NCBI GenBank assembly: GCA_025935415.1
Contig: JAICVI010000003.1
Coordinates: forward strand, 1-44,783
Origin: Chloroflexota bacterium
GTDB lineage: Bacteria; Chloroflexota; Limnocylindria; Limnocylindrales; CSP1-4
Direction of reading: 5' to 3'
Length of the DNA: 44,783 nucleotides
Positions 9,801-16,137 of this stretch are shown one piece after another. Below the pieces are notes generated by a model. The model worked only from the letters and a program-made list of their open reading frames with translations. It had not been told where the DNA came from and searched no databases. Each line of letters opens with the position of its first letter. Position 1 is the stretch's first letter. Made by a program: the position numbers and the translations under genes.

Positions 9801-11813
9801 AGGGAGCTTCGGGGCCTGCTTCCAGGGCGGGACCTTGCCAACGAGGGGCATGCGCTTGTTGGCCTGGCCGAGCCCGTCGACGAGCTCGGCACCGACGGGC
9901 GCGGGCGACGAGTCGGCGAGCCGCCGAGCGTCCTCCGGGCGCGCGATGCGGCCGTTCCCCGCTTCGTCCGCGCCGGCGGTTCGAACCCGGCCGCCGCGAG
10001 CGTGGTTGAGCTGTCCCATGCCGTCGACGAGCCCGCGAGCGGCGGCCTCGGACGCAGCGGCCCGGACCGCGTCCCCGGCGACCGCGGCGGCATCGGCGAT
10101 CGCGACCCCATCGCCCTCGCCCGGCCGGCGGAAGAACTCGGCGAAGCCGCCGTCGGCCTCGAGGTCGCGCCGAACCATCACGGAGTCATAGGTCTCGAGC
10201 GCCTTGGCCACGCGATCCACCAGCGGCCGTGGGAAGCCGAGTGCATAGCCGACCTCCCGGACCGCCGATCGGGCCCGGTAGGTCACGAGGTTGCAGACCA
10301 TCCCGGTGTGCTCGGGGCCGTAGCGGTTGTAGATGTACTGGATGACCTCCTCGCGGCGCTCGGACGAGAAGTCGATGTCGACGTCCGGGTAGGTCGTGCG
10401 GCCCTCGTTGATGAAGCGCTCGAACAGGAGGTTGTGGGCGATCGGCTCCACCCGGCTGATCCCGAGCGTGTACGACACGATCGAGCTCGTCGCGCTGCCA
10501 CGGCCCTGCGCCGGGATGCCCTGGTCCTTCGCGAATCGCATCAGGTCCCAGCAGATCAGGAAGAACTCGGCGAGCCCCGCCCGCTCGATGACCCCGAGCT
10601 CGTGCGCCAGACGCTGCATGACCTCCGCGGTCAAGGGGTGATAGCGGCGCCGGGCGCCCTCCCAGCAGAGCGAGGACAGGTACGAGAACGGCGTCTCGCC
10701 GTTCGGGACCGGGAAGCCCGGGAAGCGGTACTGCTCGAACCCGAGGTCGACGGTGCACGATGCGGCGATCTCGCCGGACCTGGCGATGCCCTCGGCCCAG
10801 GCGCGAGCCACGCGATTACCGGGGACGGTCGACTCGATCGGGACGGTCGCCTCGATCGGGCCGATCGCGACACCCGGCGGCAGCGCGGCCAGCTCGGCGG
10901 CCGACTTCAGGTACGACTCCGAGTCGGGGCGGCGGAGCGAGCCCAGCGTCTCGAGCGTCCGGCCATGGAAGATCCCGGTGAGGACGTCGTGGAGCTCGCG
11001 GTCCTCCGGACGGGCGTAGTGGACGTCGTTCGTGACGACGACCGGGAGGCCGAGGTCGTCGGCGAGGGCCACGTGCTCGGCGACGAGCCAGTCGTCGTCG
11101 GGGAGCAGGTGGTGGGAGAGCTCGATGTCGAGCGTGCCGTAGGTACGCGCAAGGCGCGTGGCCGCGACCCTCGCCCCCTCGCGATCCCCGACGAGCAGGC
11201 GCCGCGCGACCTCGCCTTCGCGGCCGCCCGAGAGGGCGATGAGGCCCTCGCTGTGCTGCTCGAGCAGCGCCTGGGTGAACCGCGGCACGCGCTTGGTCCC
11301 GTCGAGATTCGCGCGGGAGACGAGCCGGCACAGGCTCCGGTAGCCACTGGCGTCGCGTGCCAGCAGGACGAGGTGCGGGCCACGCTGCCGCTCCCCGATG
11401 CCCCGCAGGTCCTCCTTCACCGTGGCGCGATGGCCCGGCAGGCGGGCACGTTCCGGGCGCGGGCGGGAAGGCAGGCCCTCGCTCGCGAGCGGCAGCTCGA
11501 GGCTCGCACCTCCCTGCCCCCGCCGGGTTCGCGGCCGGCGCCGCGCCGGGACCACGATGCCGCCCGGGTCGGGAGCGGCCGCGTCCTGGAGCTCGATCTC
11601 GATCCCGATGACAGGACGCACCCCGACCGCCGCCGCGGCGGTGGCAAAGCGCACCACGCCGTAGAGCCCGTCGTGGTCCGTGACGGCCAGCCCGGAGAGG
11701 CCCAGCTCGGCCGCCCGCTCGACCATGTCCTCGACCGGCGAGGCCCCGTGCAGGAACGAGAAGTTGGAGTGGCTGTGGAGCTCGGCGTAGGCAGGTGGTG
11801 TGGTCGATGGCAT
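6873..11813 (-). CDS. dnaE2: Error-prone DNA polymerase III alpha subunit DnaE2 (ImuC) with giant insertion
   Basis: The catalytic subunit of the SOS translesion mutasome, 1646 aa against roughly 1050-1100 for typical DnaE2. The PHP domain (residues 1-330) has HSHSNFSFLHG and TDHDGLYG, retaining metal-ligand His/Asp residues, plus a ~60-residue basic insertion near 80-140. The palm has GRGSATSSIVSYTLGI (about 438) and the catalytic pair in YPDVDIDFSSERR (about 476-481). After the insertion come GFPRHLSIHSGGMLV (about 994), LIKLDLLGLGML (third Asp), YQEQVM, FRRAMGTWRSNREMEK and the C-terminal OB domain (VTRQHPMTAKGTVFLALED). Residues about 555-980 are a low-complexity, repeat-bearing insertion of about 425 residues between palm blocks. 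A LexA-type box lies 65-82 nt upstream of the ATG. No convincing Shine-Dalgarno is seen. Confidence 0.93.
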   Translation of the reverse strand: MPSTTPPAYAELHSHSNFSFLHGASPVEDMVERAAELGLSGLAVTDHDGLYGVVRFATAAAAVGVRPVIGIEIELQDAAAPDPGGIVVPARRRPRTRRGQGGASLELPLASEGLPSRPRPERARLPGHRATVKEDLRGIGERQRGPHLVLLARDASGYRSLCRLVSRANLDGTKRVPRFTQALLEQHSEGLIALSGGREGEVARRLLVGDREGARVAATRLARTYGTLDIELSHHLLPDDDWLVAEHVALADDLGLPVVVTNDVHYARPEDRELHDVLTGIFHGRTLETLGSLRRPDSESYLKSAAELAALPPGVAIGPIEATVPIESTVPGNRVARAWAEGIARSGEIAASCTVDLGFEQYRFPGFPVPNGETPFSYLSSLCWEGARRRYHPLTAEVMQRLAHELGVIERAGLAEFFLICWDLMRFAKDQGIPAQGRGSATSSIVSYTLGISRVEPIAHNLLFERFINEGRTTYPDVDIDFSSERREEVIQYIYNRYGPEHTGMVCNLVTYRARSAVREVGYALGFPRPLVDRVAKALETYDSVMVRRDLEADGGFAEFFRRPGEGDGVAIADAAAVAGDAVRAAASEAAARGLVDGMGQLNHARGGRVRTAGADEAGNGRIARPEDARRLADSSPAPVGAELVDGLGQANKRMPLVGKVPPWKQAPKLPDPHAPRPFAWLGEATAKESADGSSADASSADASSADGSSADASVVGRSPAGASVVGRSPAGAGMFQMFPAGTSATGGRPTGGFDADAEPPFVPAQACDGTDPVIESSTTASGEAAPASNVPPRNIWHERAPLALVGPSSSGMWEEAPESPPAIRPGGRGDDEGGPGDTPASVAWLRAGRGTGYQRGGAGGWRGTSAADGTSAADGTSAADGTSAADGTSGQQVADLEVAPALVEGRRIDPESGMPETEPRRTDQSTDRLGRPYYWPQPDSIRGGIGVDRVGRADPHSSVARIEPEPPAQTRGGSTKGMSDWERWLEFCARIDGFPRHLSIHSGGMLVTAAPLIDIAPLERATMQDRVVVQFDKRDVEELKLIKLDLLGLGMLAAIDETVQLIEHDCGACVVLDSIPEQVPEVFEMLQAADTVGVFQVESRAQMQTLPKSKPSSLDDLVVEVAIIRPGPIQGNAVHPYLRRKQGLEPVEYLHPSLEPVLRDSMGVILYQEQVMRIAIEVAGFSPAESDGFRRAMGTWRSNREMEKLHQRFFDGCMRQPGMTAEVAEELFRQVSAFASFGFAKSHAAAFARTAYESSFLKLFYPAQFLVGLINAQPMGFYPVEVLVNDAKRHGVAVLPVDLNASTYKTTTEWVGRPGWAIGDGSGEGEPLPEGCGIDERPVPVASSACVVPSRISREQWAAESATGWGVRLGLQLVKGIGEQHEELLDRELERGPYVSLADVVERTGLPEETIERLIRTGALDSLGRPRRELLWQLREVAGTVRGRGFSSTTTSRRVASEASVRATRSVAGKRSPAAGRPMDLRLPATEAPNLPAITESERLGDAYAVVGLDARRQVVGLFREALDRLGAVPNGALADRRPGKVRLGGLVVTRQHPMTAKGTVFLALEDETGMVNVTLWPDTWARLRGVVRRHALLLVDGELQRESNVVNVVAHEIVPLTTVAERAGGPESPTGVRQLGHAGMRRLG
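9144..9215. repeat. Four exact 18-bp tandem repeats inside dnaE2
   Basis: GCTCGTTCCATCAGCCGC is repeated four times without change (9144, 9162, 9180, 9198), with a partial fifth copy. On the coding strand this gives a GTSAAD hexapeptide ladder in the DnaE2 insertion. The unit is a multiple of 3, so copy-number change keeps the frame. Confidence 0.9.
9615..9734. repeat. Two 30-bp and four 15-bp tandem repeats inside dnaE2
   Basis: A 30-bp unit occurs at 9615-9644 and 9645-9674 (peptide ASVVGRSPAG twice). It is followed by four 15-bp units of the form GSCGTCCGCGGAGCT at 9675, 9690, 9705 and 9720 (peptide SSADA/G). All units preserve frame. They sit in the same DnaE2 insertion as the 18-bp array. 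Confidence 0.9.
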
Positions 11814-11877
11814 GGCGCCCGTCCCGCGGATTCCAGGGGCTGAGGGGGTCTGAAAGGGAGCTGGAGGGCTGGTAACT

Positions 11878-11895
11878 ATAGAACAAATGTTCTAT
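11878..11895. promoter_or_regulatory. LexA (SOS) box upstream of dnaE2
   Basis: ATAGAACAAATGTTCTAT is a perfect 7-bp inverted repeat around AAAT and contains the Gram-positive-type core GAAC-N4-GTTC. It begins 65 nt upstream of the dnaE2 ATG on the minus strand. On that strand a TATAGT hexamer overlaps it, so a bound repressor would block the promoter. The box also covers the 5' end of the rightward small ORF at 11887. Confidence 0.85.
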
Positions 11896-12060
11896 CCTGC
11901 GACCACGCAACAGATTGCCGGGTCGTGGCGTCTGAAGCGCGTGGAAGTCGACCAGCGCAGTTGGGCCGCCGTCTTGACGAGGACAGTCGTGATGCTGAGC
12001 GTCGCGATCCTCCTCATCCTCGTCCTCCTCCCGGCGGCCCTCGCAGCGAGCAGTCGATAG
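11887..12060 (+). CDS. Candidate SOS-regulated small membrane protein (57 aa or shorter)
   Basis: An open frame divergent from dnaE2: a polar N-terminus (MFYPATTQQIAGSWRLKR, then EVDQRSW) and one strongly hydrophobic stretch (VVMLSVAILLILVLLPAAL) ending AASSR and TAG. Charge distribution fits a single-pass membrane protein. The first ATG lies inside the LexA box, so if the promoter is also there the real start is probably the in-frame GTG at 11941 (39 aa), leaving the membrane segment intact. No clear Shine-Dalgarno is seen for either start. Third-position GC is high over the hydrophobic part. Known SOS division inhibitors in other phyla (SidA, DivS, YneA) are similarly small and membrane-bound, but no sequence homology is claimed. 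Confidence 0.4.
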   Translation: MFYPATTQQIAGSWRLKRVEVDQRSWAAVLTRTVVMLSVAILLILVLLPAALAASSR

Positions 12061-12162
12061 CCACAGGGGAACCGGGGCGTCACCCGGAACCCGGCGAGGG
12101 CGGGCGCAAGCCAGCCATCGACCGATCGACTGCCTGGTGAGCGGGCAGCTGATCGAAGGCCA

Positions 12163-12196
12163 GGGACCCCGTCGCTTCTGGGGGCGACGGGGTCCC
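12163..12196 (+). terminator. Perfect 13-bp hairpin just before the lipoprotein start
   Basis: GGGACCCCGTCGC (12163-12175) pairs with 12184-12196 around an 8-nt loop. It is downstream of the small SOS ORF and ends 3 nt before the first ATG of the lipoprotein gene. It could terminate the small-ORF transcript or occlude translation of the lipoprotein. Confidence 0.5.
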
Positions 12197-12199
12197 GGC

Positions 12200-12745
12200 A
12201 TGTCCGGCCCTACCATCGGCCGCGTGGATCGCCTTCGGGCCGGGGTGCTGCTGACGATCGTCCTCGTGGCGGGCTGCTCGTCCCCTGCCACGACCAAGCC
12301 GCCAGGCGCGACCTTCGCCGGTGCGACGTCGACCCCGGCTGCCGTCGCCCCGAGCCTCGACATCGAGCAGCCCGGACTCACCCCATCGACCGGCCAGACG
12401 GACACCGACTGGGGGTCGATCTGGAACGACCTCCCGCCGGGCTTCCCGCTGCCGCCGGGCGGCGAGCCCCTCGAGTCCGGCGCGGGGCCCGTCACTGCCG
12501 CCTGGACGATCGCGTCGGGCGCAGCCGCAGACCCGCTCGCGGTCGCGCAGCGCTACGTCGATGCCTTCTCCGCGGCGGGCTATGGCGGCGGGCGCGACGG
12601 CCCGCTCGAGGATGGTTCGTACACCGCGTGGGCATCGAGCGGCTACGGCTGCGACATGCTGGTCACGGCGATGCCGCGTGGCGAGGACACGCTCGTGACC
12701 GTGCTCTACGGCGCGGGCTGCCCGTTCAGCTGGCCGGAGCCCTGA
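12200..12745 (+). CDS. Small secreted lipoprotein, function unknown
   Basis: 181 residues from ATG 12200; an in-frame GTG at 12224 gives a shorter n-region (DRLRAG) and is equally plausible because the hairpin at 12163-12196 abuts the ATG. A signal peptide with lipobox LVAGCSS marks it as a lipoprotein anchored on the outer face of the membrane. After a Thr/Pro-rich linker, the mature domain includes DWGSIWNDLPPGFPLPPGGEP and ends with a compact alpha/beta-looking region (AVAQRYVDAFSAAGYGG, then YGCDMLVTAMPRGEDTLVTV) with two Cys. No family is recognised. It separates dnaE2 from imuAB and is on the opposite strand. Confidence 0.75.
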   Translation: MSGPTIGRVDRLRAGVLLTIVLVAGCSSPATTKPPGATFAGATSTPAAVAPSLDIEQPGLTPSTGQTDTDWGSIWNDLPPGFPLPPGGEPLESGAGPVTAAWTIASGAAADPLAVAQRYVDAFSAAGYGGGRDGPLEDGSYTAWASSGYGCDMLVTAMPRGEDTLVTVLYGAGCPFSWPEP

Positions 12746-12759
12746 GGGGAGCGAGCGCC

Positions 12760-13002
12760 TCAGTCGTAGAGGCGCTCGAGGTGCCACGAGCCGGTGGTCC
12801 GGTCGCAGTAGATGAGGGCCAGCCAACGCTCGCCGACGACCTTGTAGTAATCCCGGGCGATCGGCTCTCGCCACCAGGACTCCTCGACCCGCCAGCGATT
12901 GCAGACCTCGACCCGCTCGCGGCGGCCGTTCCAGGCCATCACGAGGTTGCCGTCGTCGAACTCCACGGAGATCTCCGGGTGGGCGCGGAGCAGGCGGGTC
13001 AC
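12760..13002 (-). CDS. DUF6504-like small protein, translationally coupled to imuB
   Basis: 80 residues from a GTG whose first bases overlap the imuB stop by 4 nt (GTGA at 12999-13002), so translation is probably coupled. The C-terminal half, with NRWRVEESWWREPIARDYY and GSWHLERLYD, matches my memory of the DUF6504 family found beside translesion polymerase genes in high-GC bacteria. The function is unknown. Conserved Trp/Arg-rich WWREPI and an aromatic C-terminus are the visible hallmarks. It is the last gene of the imuA operon; a role in assembly or regulation of the mutasome is inference. Confidence 0.75.
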   Translation of the reverse strand: MTRLLRAHPEISVEFDDGNLVMAWNGRRERVEVCNRWRVEESWWREPIARDYYKVVGERWLALIYCDRTTGSWHLERLYD

Positions 13003-14288
13003 CGCGTGGCTCCGGGGCCCGTGACGGTCGCGGCACGGGAGCGAGATTCGGCGCTCACGTCACGGAAGGCCCAGCGATGCTCGGGCAGGGGCGCCTCGGG
13101 ATCGAGGACCTCGATCCGCCGGATCTTCTCGTCGCCGTAGGTCAGGGCGAGGCGCGCGAGCTGCCACGCGAGCCGCGCGCCGTGGAGGGCCTGGGGCACG
13201 AACAGCGGCAGCTGCTGGCCGACCGCCGGTGTCGCGCCGGAGAGCTCCAGCTCCAGCCGGGTGACGGCGGCAGGCGGCGGGGTTCGCTCGAGCTTGGCGA
13301 GGAGCAGGCGCTCGATGGCCTCGGCGTCGGCGGTCGGCTCGGGGAAACGGGTCTCGACGGCGAGCTGGTCCGGCGTGCCCGCGCGCGCGAAGGCGAGGTC
13401 CAGCTCCAGCCGGAGGCGGCCCTGCTCCGCCGCAAGGCCCCGTGCGGCGAGGCTCGCACCGAGGGCCACGGCAAGCCGGCGGAGCACGAACCGGATCGCC
13501 TCCAGCTCGGCGACGGCGGGCTCGATGGGCAGGCCCAGGACGAGGCGCTCCGGCGCGCGGCGGGGCCGGAATGGCTCCAGCTCCTCGCCACGGGAGCGAG
13601 ACCCGATCCTCCGGCCCTCCTCGCCGAACCGTGCCACCAGCGCCGAAGCGGCCAGCTCCGCGACCTGGCCGATCTCTCGCAGCCCGAACCGGCGCAGCCG
13701 GGCGCGGACGTCCGGCTCGGCCGAGAGCAGCGACGCTGGAAGGGGAGCGAGGAATCTCGCTTCCGCACCCGGCGGCACGGAGATGAGCTCCCCCGGCTTC
13801 GCGGCGAGGGCCGCCACGGTCGCCGCGAAGCGGGTGCCGGCGATCCCTGCGCGCGGCCGGCCGGCGAGCGGCTCCTCGAGCGCCGCGCCGATGCGCCCGG
13901 CCATGACCGGCTCGGGACCCCAGAGGCCCTCGAGCCCGTCGACCTGGGCCTCCAGCAGCCCGAATGAAACGTCGGTCGGATCGGACGTGCCGGCGACCGC
14001 CGGGCTGAACCCGGCGAGCCGCTCGAAGGCCGCCTCGAGCTCGTCCCGATCAGCCTCGGGCTGCGGGTCGAAGAAGGTCGCCTCGGGTGCCAGCCGATGG
14101 GCCGACCCGAGCGGCATCCCGCGCCGGACGCCGAGCGCCCGCGCGGCGGGGTCCGCGTCGAGCACGGTCCCGGTCGACCACGGCTTCCCGCCGAGCACCA
14201 CCGGCCCCGCCGGCCACGAGCCGGAGGGCAGGCGTCGCCGCGCGAGATCGAGGAGGAGATGTTGGCGATGGAGATGAAGGAGTCGCAT
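12999..14288 (-). CDS. imuB: ImuB, Y-family polymerase-like mutasome hub
   Basis: About 429 aa from ATG 14288 (MRLLHLHRQH); a TTG 27 nt further upstream is in frame but has no better site. ImuB is the catalytically inactive Y-family relative that bridges ImuA, DnaE2 and the sliding clamp. Visible features: an N-terminus like DinB but with HLHRQHLLLDL where active enzymes have the DxD motif, and DPTDVSFGLLEAQVDGLEGLWG in place of the SxDE catalytic block, so polymerase acidic residues appear absent. GRPRAGIAGTRFAATVAALAA (helix-hairpin region) and FGLREIGQVAELAASALVARFG are typical of the palm/thumb. A candidate clamp-binding peptide is GQQLPLFV near residue 373. Next gene overlaps by 4 nt; imuA ends 90 nt upstream. 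Confidence 0.9.
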   Translation of the reverse strand: MRLLHLHRQHLLLDLARRRLPSGSWPAGPVVLGGKPWSTGTVLDADPAARALGVRRGMPLGSAHRLAPEATFFDPQPEADRDELEAAFERLAGFSPAVAGTSDPTDVSFGLLEAQVDGLEGLWGPEPVMAGRIGAALEEPLAGRPRAGIAGTRFAATVAALAAKPGELISVPPGAEARFLAPLPASLLSAEPDVRARLRRFGLREIGQVAELAASALVARFGEEGRRIGSRSRGEELEPFRPRRAPERLVLGLPIEPAVAELEAIRFVLRRLAVALGASLAARGLAAEQGRLRLELDLAFARAGTPDQLAVETRFPEPTADAEAIERLLLAKLERTPPPAAVTRLELELSGATPAVGQQLPLFVPQALHGARLAWQLARLALTYGDEKIRRIEVLDPEAPLPEHRWAFRDVSAESRSRAATVTGPGATR

Positions 14289-14378
14289 CGATCGTTTTCC
14301 CGGGCACTGGGACAACGGGGGCTGGGGCGGTTGGTTGATCTCGCCGTTTCGCTGCGTTGCGACCGTCGTCGGGCTTGT

Positions 14379-15473
14379 TCACGTACGCGACGTACGCTCG
14401 CGCGCCCGTCTCGGCCGCGCCTTGCGCGCCCGTCTCGCCGCGCCTTGCGCTCCAGCCAGCTGAACCAACCGCGGTTCCGACGTGGCCTCGGCGAGGAGCT
14501 CGGGGTGGCGGAGGCAGGCGTCGCGCTCTCCGCCGTCGGCGTAGAGGATCCGCAGCGTCGCCCGCCGCCCTGGTGGGCCGGCGCGATTGCGCGCGACGAC
14601 CACCTCCGTTCTCTGGCCGACGACGTCTCGACCGAGCCGGATCCACGACCGACGCGAGAGCTCGAGGCGGATCCCGGTCGCCTCGCCGATCGCGCCATCG
14701 AGGCTCCCGGAGCGTCCGCTCGGTGGCTCCAGCACGACGAGGCTGATCCCGGCTCGCCGCGCGAGCGCCGCAAGCCGTCCGAGTCGATCGCCGAATCTCG
14801 CCCCCGTGACGCTGGTCTCCTTGCCACTGCTCGCCTTGCCGCTGCGCTCCTTGCCGCTGCTCGCCTTGCCGCTGCTCGCCTTGCCGCTGCTCGCCTTGGC
14901 GCGACGCGCCTCGATGGGCAGGTCGATGACCAGCAGGTCCACGGCGCGTCCCGCGAGCAGCGCGCCGGCGATGGCGAGCCCTTCCTCCGGGTCCGCCGGC
15001 GTCAGCACGACCAGCCACTCCGGCTTGACGCCGCGCGCCACCGCCTCGACCGGATCGAGCGCCGCCGCGAGGTCGAGCCACGCGACGATCGAGCCCGCCG
15101 CCTGGGCGGCCGCGACCAACCGCAGCGCCAGCGTGGTCCGCCCGCTCGAGACCTCGCCGCGGACCGCGAGCCCCATGCCGCGAGGCAGGCCACCGGGGCC
15201 GAGGATCGCATCGAGCTCGGCGAAGCCGGTCGAATGCACCCGATCGTGATCGATCGACCGGTCGATCGCAGGGCTGCCCGCGGGGCCGCGCTCCGGATCC
15301 GCATCCGGGCTTTCAACCGGCACCGTCGCGAGCGCGCCGATCACCTCGCCGGCAAATCGATCGCCCGCGAACCGGCTCGATCCCCGCTCGCCTGTGAACC
15401 CGGGCGCCGCCGCACCCCAGCGCGAGCGAAGGGTCGCCAGCGCGGCGGTGAGGTCGGGAGAGGGAGCAGCCAT
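14379..15473 (-). CDS. imuA: ImuA, RecA-like mutasome factor
   Basis: 364 aa. ImuA is a RecA-fold accessory protein needed for ImuB/DnaE2 mutagenesis. The N-terminus reads VHSTGFAELDAILGPGGLPRGM, then VRGEVSSGRTTLALRL, a Walker A-like loop in which GxxxxGKT has become GEVSSGRT. A Walker B-like VDLLVIDLPI follows, then a pentapeptide repeat (KASSG units) near residues 192-220, and a second sheet region (ISLVVLEPPSG). The C-terminus is Arg/Ala-rich. A perfect LexA box sits 11-26 nt upstream of the ATG, so transcription should rise after DNA damage. imuB is the next gene downstream. Confidence 0.88.
   Translation of the reverse strand: MAAPSPDLTAALATLRSRWGAAAPGFTGERGSSRFAGDRFAGEVIGALATVPVESPDADPERGPAGSPAIDRSIDHDRVHSTGFAELDAILGPGGLPRGMGLAVRGEVSSGRTTLALRLVAAAQAAGSIVAWLDLAAALDPVEAVARGVKPEWLVVLTPADPEEGLAIAGALLAGRAVDLLVIDLPIEARRAKASSGKASSGKASSGKERSGKASSGKETSVTGARFGDRLGRLAALARRAGISLVVLEPPSGRSGSLDGAIGEATGIRLELSRRSWIRLGRDVVGQRTEVVVARNRAGPPGRRATLRILYADGGERDACLRHPELLAEATSEPRLVQLAGAQGAARRARKARPRRARERTSRT
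14821..14895. repeat. Five 15-bp tandem repeats in imuA
   Basis: Units of the form TTGCCGCTGCTCGCC start at 14821, 14836, 14851, 14866 and 14881; three are identical and two differ by one or a few bases. On the coding strand they give KASSG/KERSG pentapeptides. The unit preserves frame. Confidence 0.88.
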
Positions 15474-15483
15474 ACCTGCAGTA

Positions 15484-15499
15484 TCGAACAGATGTTCGA
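15484..15499. promoter_or_regulatory. LexA (SOS) box upstream of imuA
   Basis: TCGAACAGATGTTCGA is a perfect 16-bp palindrome apart from the central 4 nt and matches CGAAC-N4-GTTCG. It ends 11 nt from the imuA ATG, so repressor would block the promoter or early elongation. Confidence 0.88.
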
Positions 15500-15966
15500 A
15501 TGAATCAAGACCCCGGTGCCTTCTCGGAGCGCTGTGCTCTCCTCACCCCGGCCACTCCCGTCCGATTCCGTCAAATCACCACCCCATGACCCTTCGCCAC
15601 CGAATCGCTGCCAGAACCTTCGCTCCATGACCACATGACAACAACCACGTCCAGCCCCACGCTCAACTCGCCGCGGGAGCGCTGACCAACAGTCACGGGA
15701 TGGAGATCTGACAGATTCCGCGGGCCAGCCGTCCAGAGGAAGCGTCGCGGGTGGCGCGCCATGACTCTGACGAGACGCGCGCCCCAGCCGGGCCGGAGGC
15801 AAGGCCGGGGCCCGGGCCGGAGGCAAGGCCGGGGCCGGAGGCAAGGCCGGGGCCTGGGCCGGAGGCAAGCCAGGGCCAGACGCGACACCCGGATGCAGCC
15901 CCCAGAGGTCCGCCGACCCGGTGGTAGACTCCGGAACCGCTCGGGGCCACGCTCCGACGCGCCCGT
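15500..15966. other. 467-nt non-coding stretch between imuA and tRNA-Ala
   Basis: No convincing gene is seen: frames open here have poor codon character and run through the tRNA. It contains a short GC-rich repeat cluster at 15790-15877 and probably the tRNA promoter. Confidence 0.5.
15790..15877. repeat. GC-rich imperfect tandem repeats (18/24-bp period)
   Basis: GGAGGCAAG occurs at 15795, 15819, 15837 and 15861, each followed by GCCGGGGCC or a close variant, with spacings of 24, 18 and 24 nt. It lies upstream of tRNA-Ala. The spacing and unit length do not fit a CRISPR array. Confidence 0.8.
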
Positions 15967-16042
15967 GGGGATGTAGCTCAGCTGGGAGAGCACCGCGTTC
16001 GCATCGCGGGGGTCAGGGGTTCGAGTCCCCTCATCTCCACCA
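15967..16042 (+). tRNA. tRNA-Ala (anticodon CGC)
   Basis: 76 nt including an encoded CCA. The acceptor GGGGATG pairs with the 3' strand CATCTCC, the D-arm is AGCTCAGCTGGGAGAGC, the anticodon stem CCGCG/CGCGG encloses TTCGCAT, and the T-arm is GGGGTTCGAGTCCCC. It reads GCG codons. Confidence 0.96.
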
Positions 16043-16137
16043 CTGCCCCACCCGTGACCTTCGTACCGTTGCCCTGAGGCCCCACGCCGTCGACCCTTCC
16101 GGGTGCGGGGACTTCCCGCGCTGTCGGGAGGCCGCCC

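Noticed and set aside
9792-11843. 683-residue rightward frame inside dnaE2
   Set aside because: Antisense shadow of the PHP and palm domains.
15790-15877. Possible CRISPR array
   Set aside because: Units are short, GC-rich and contiguous with no unique spacers, and no cas gene is nearby.
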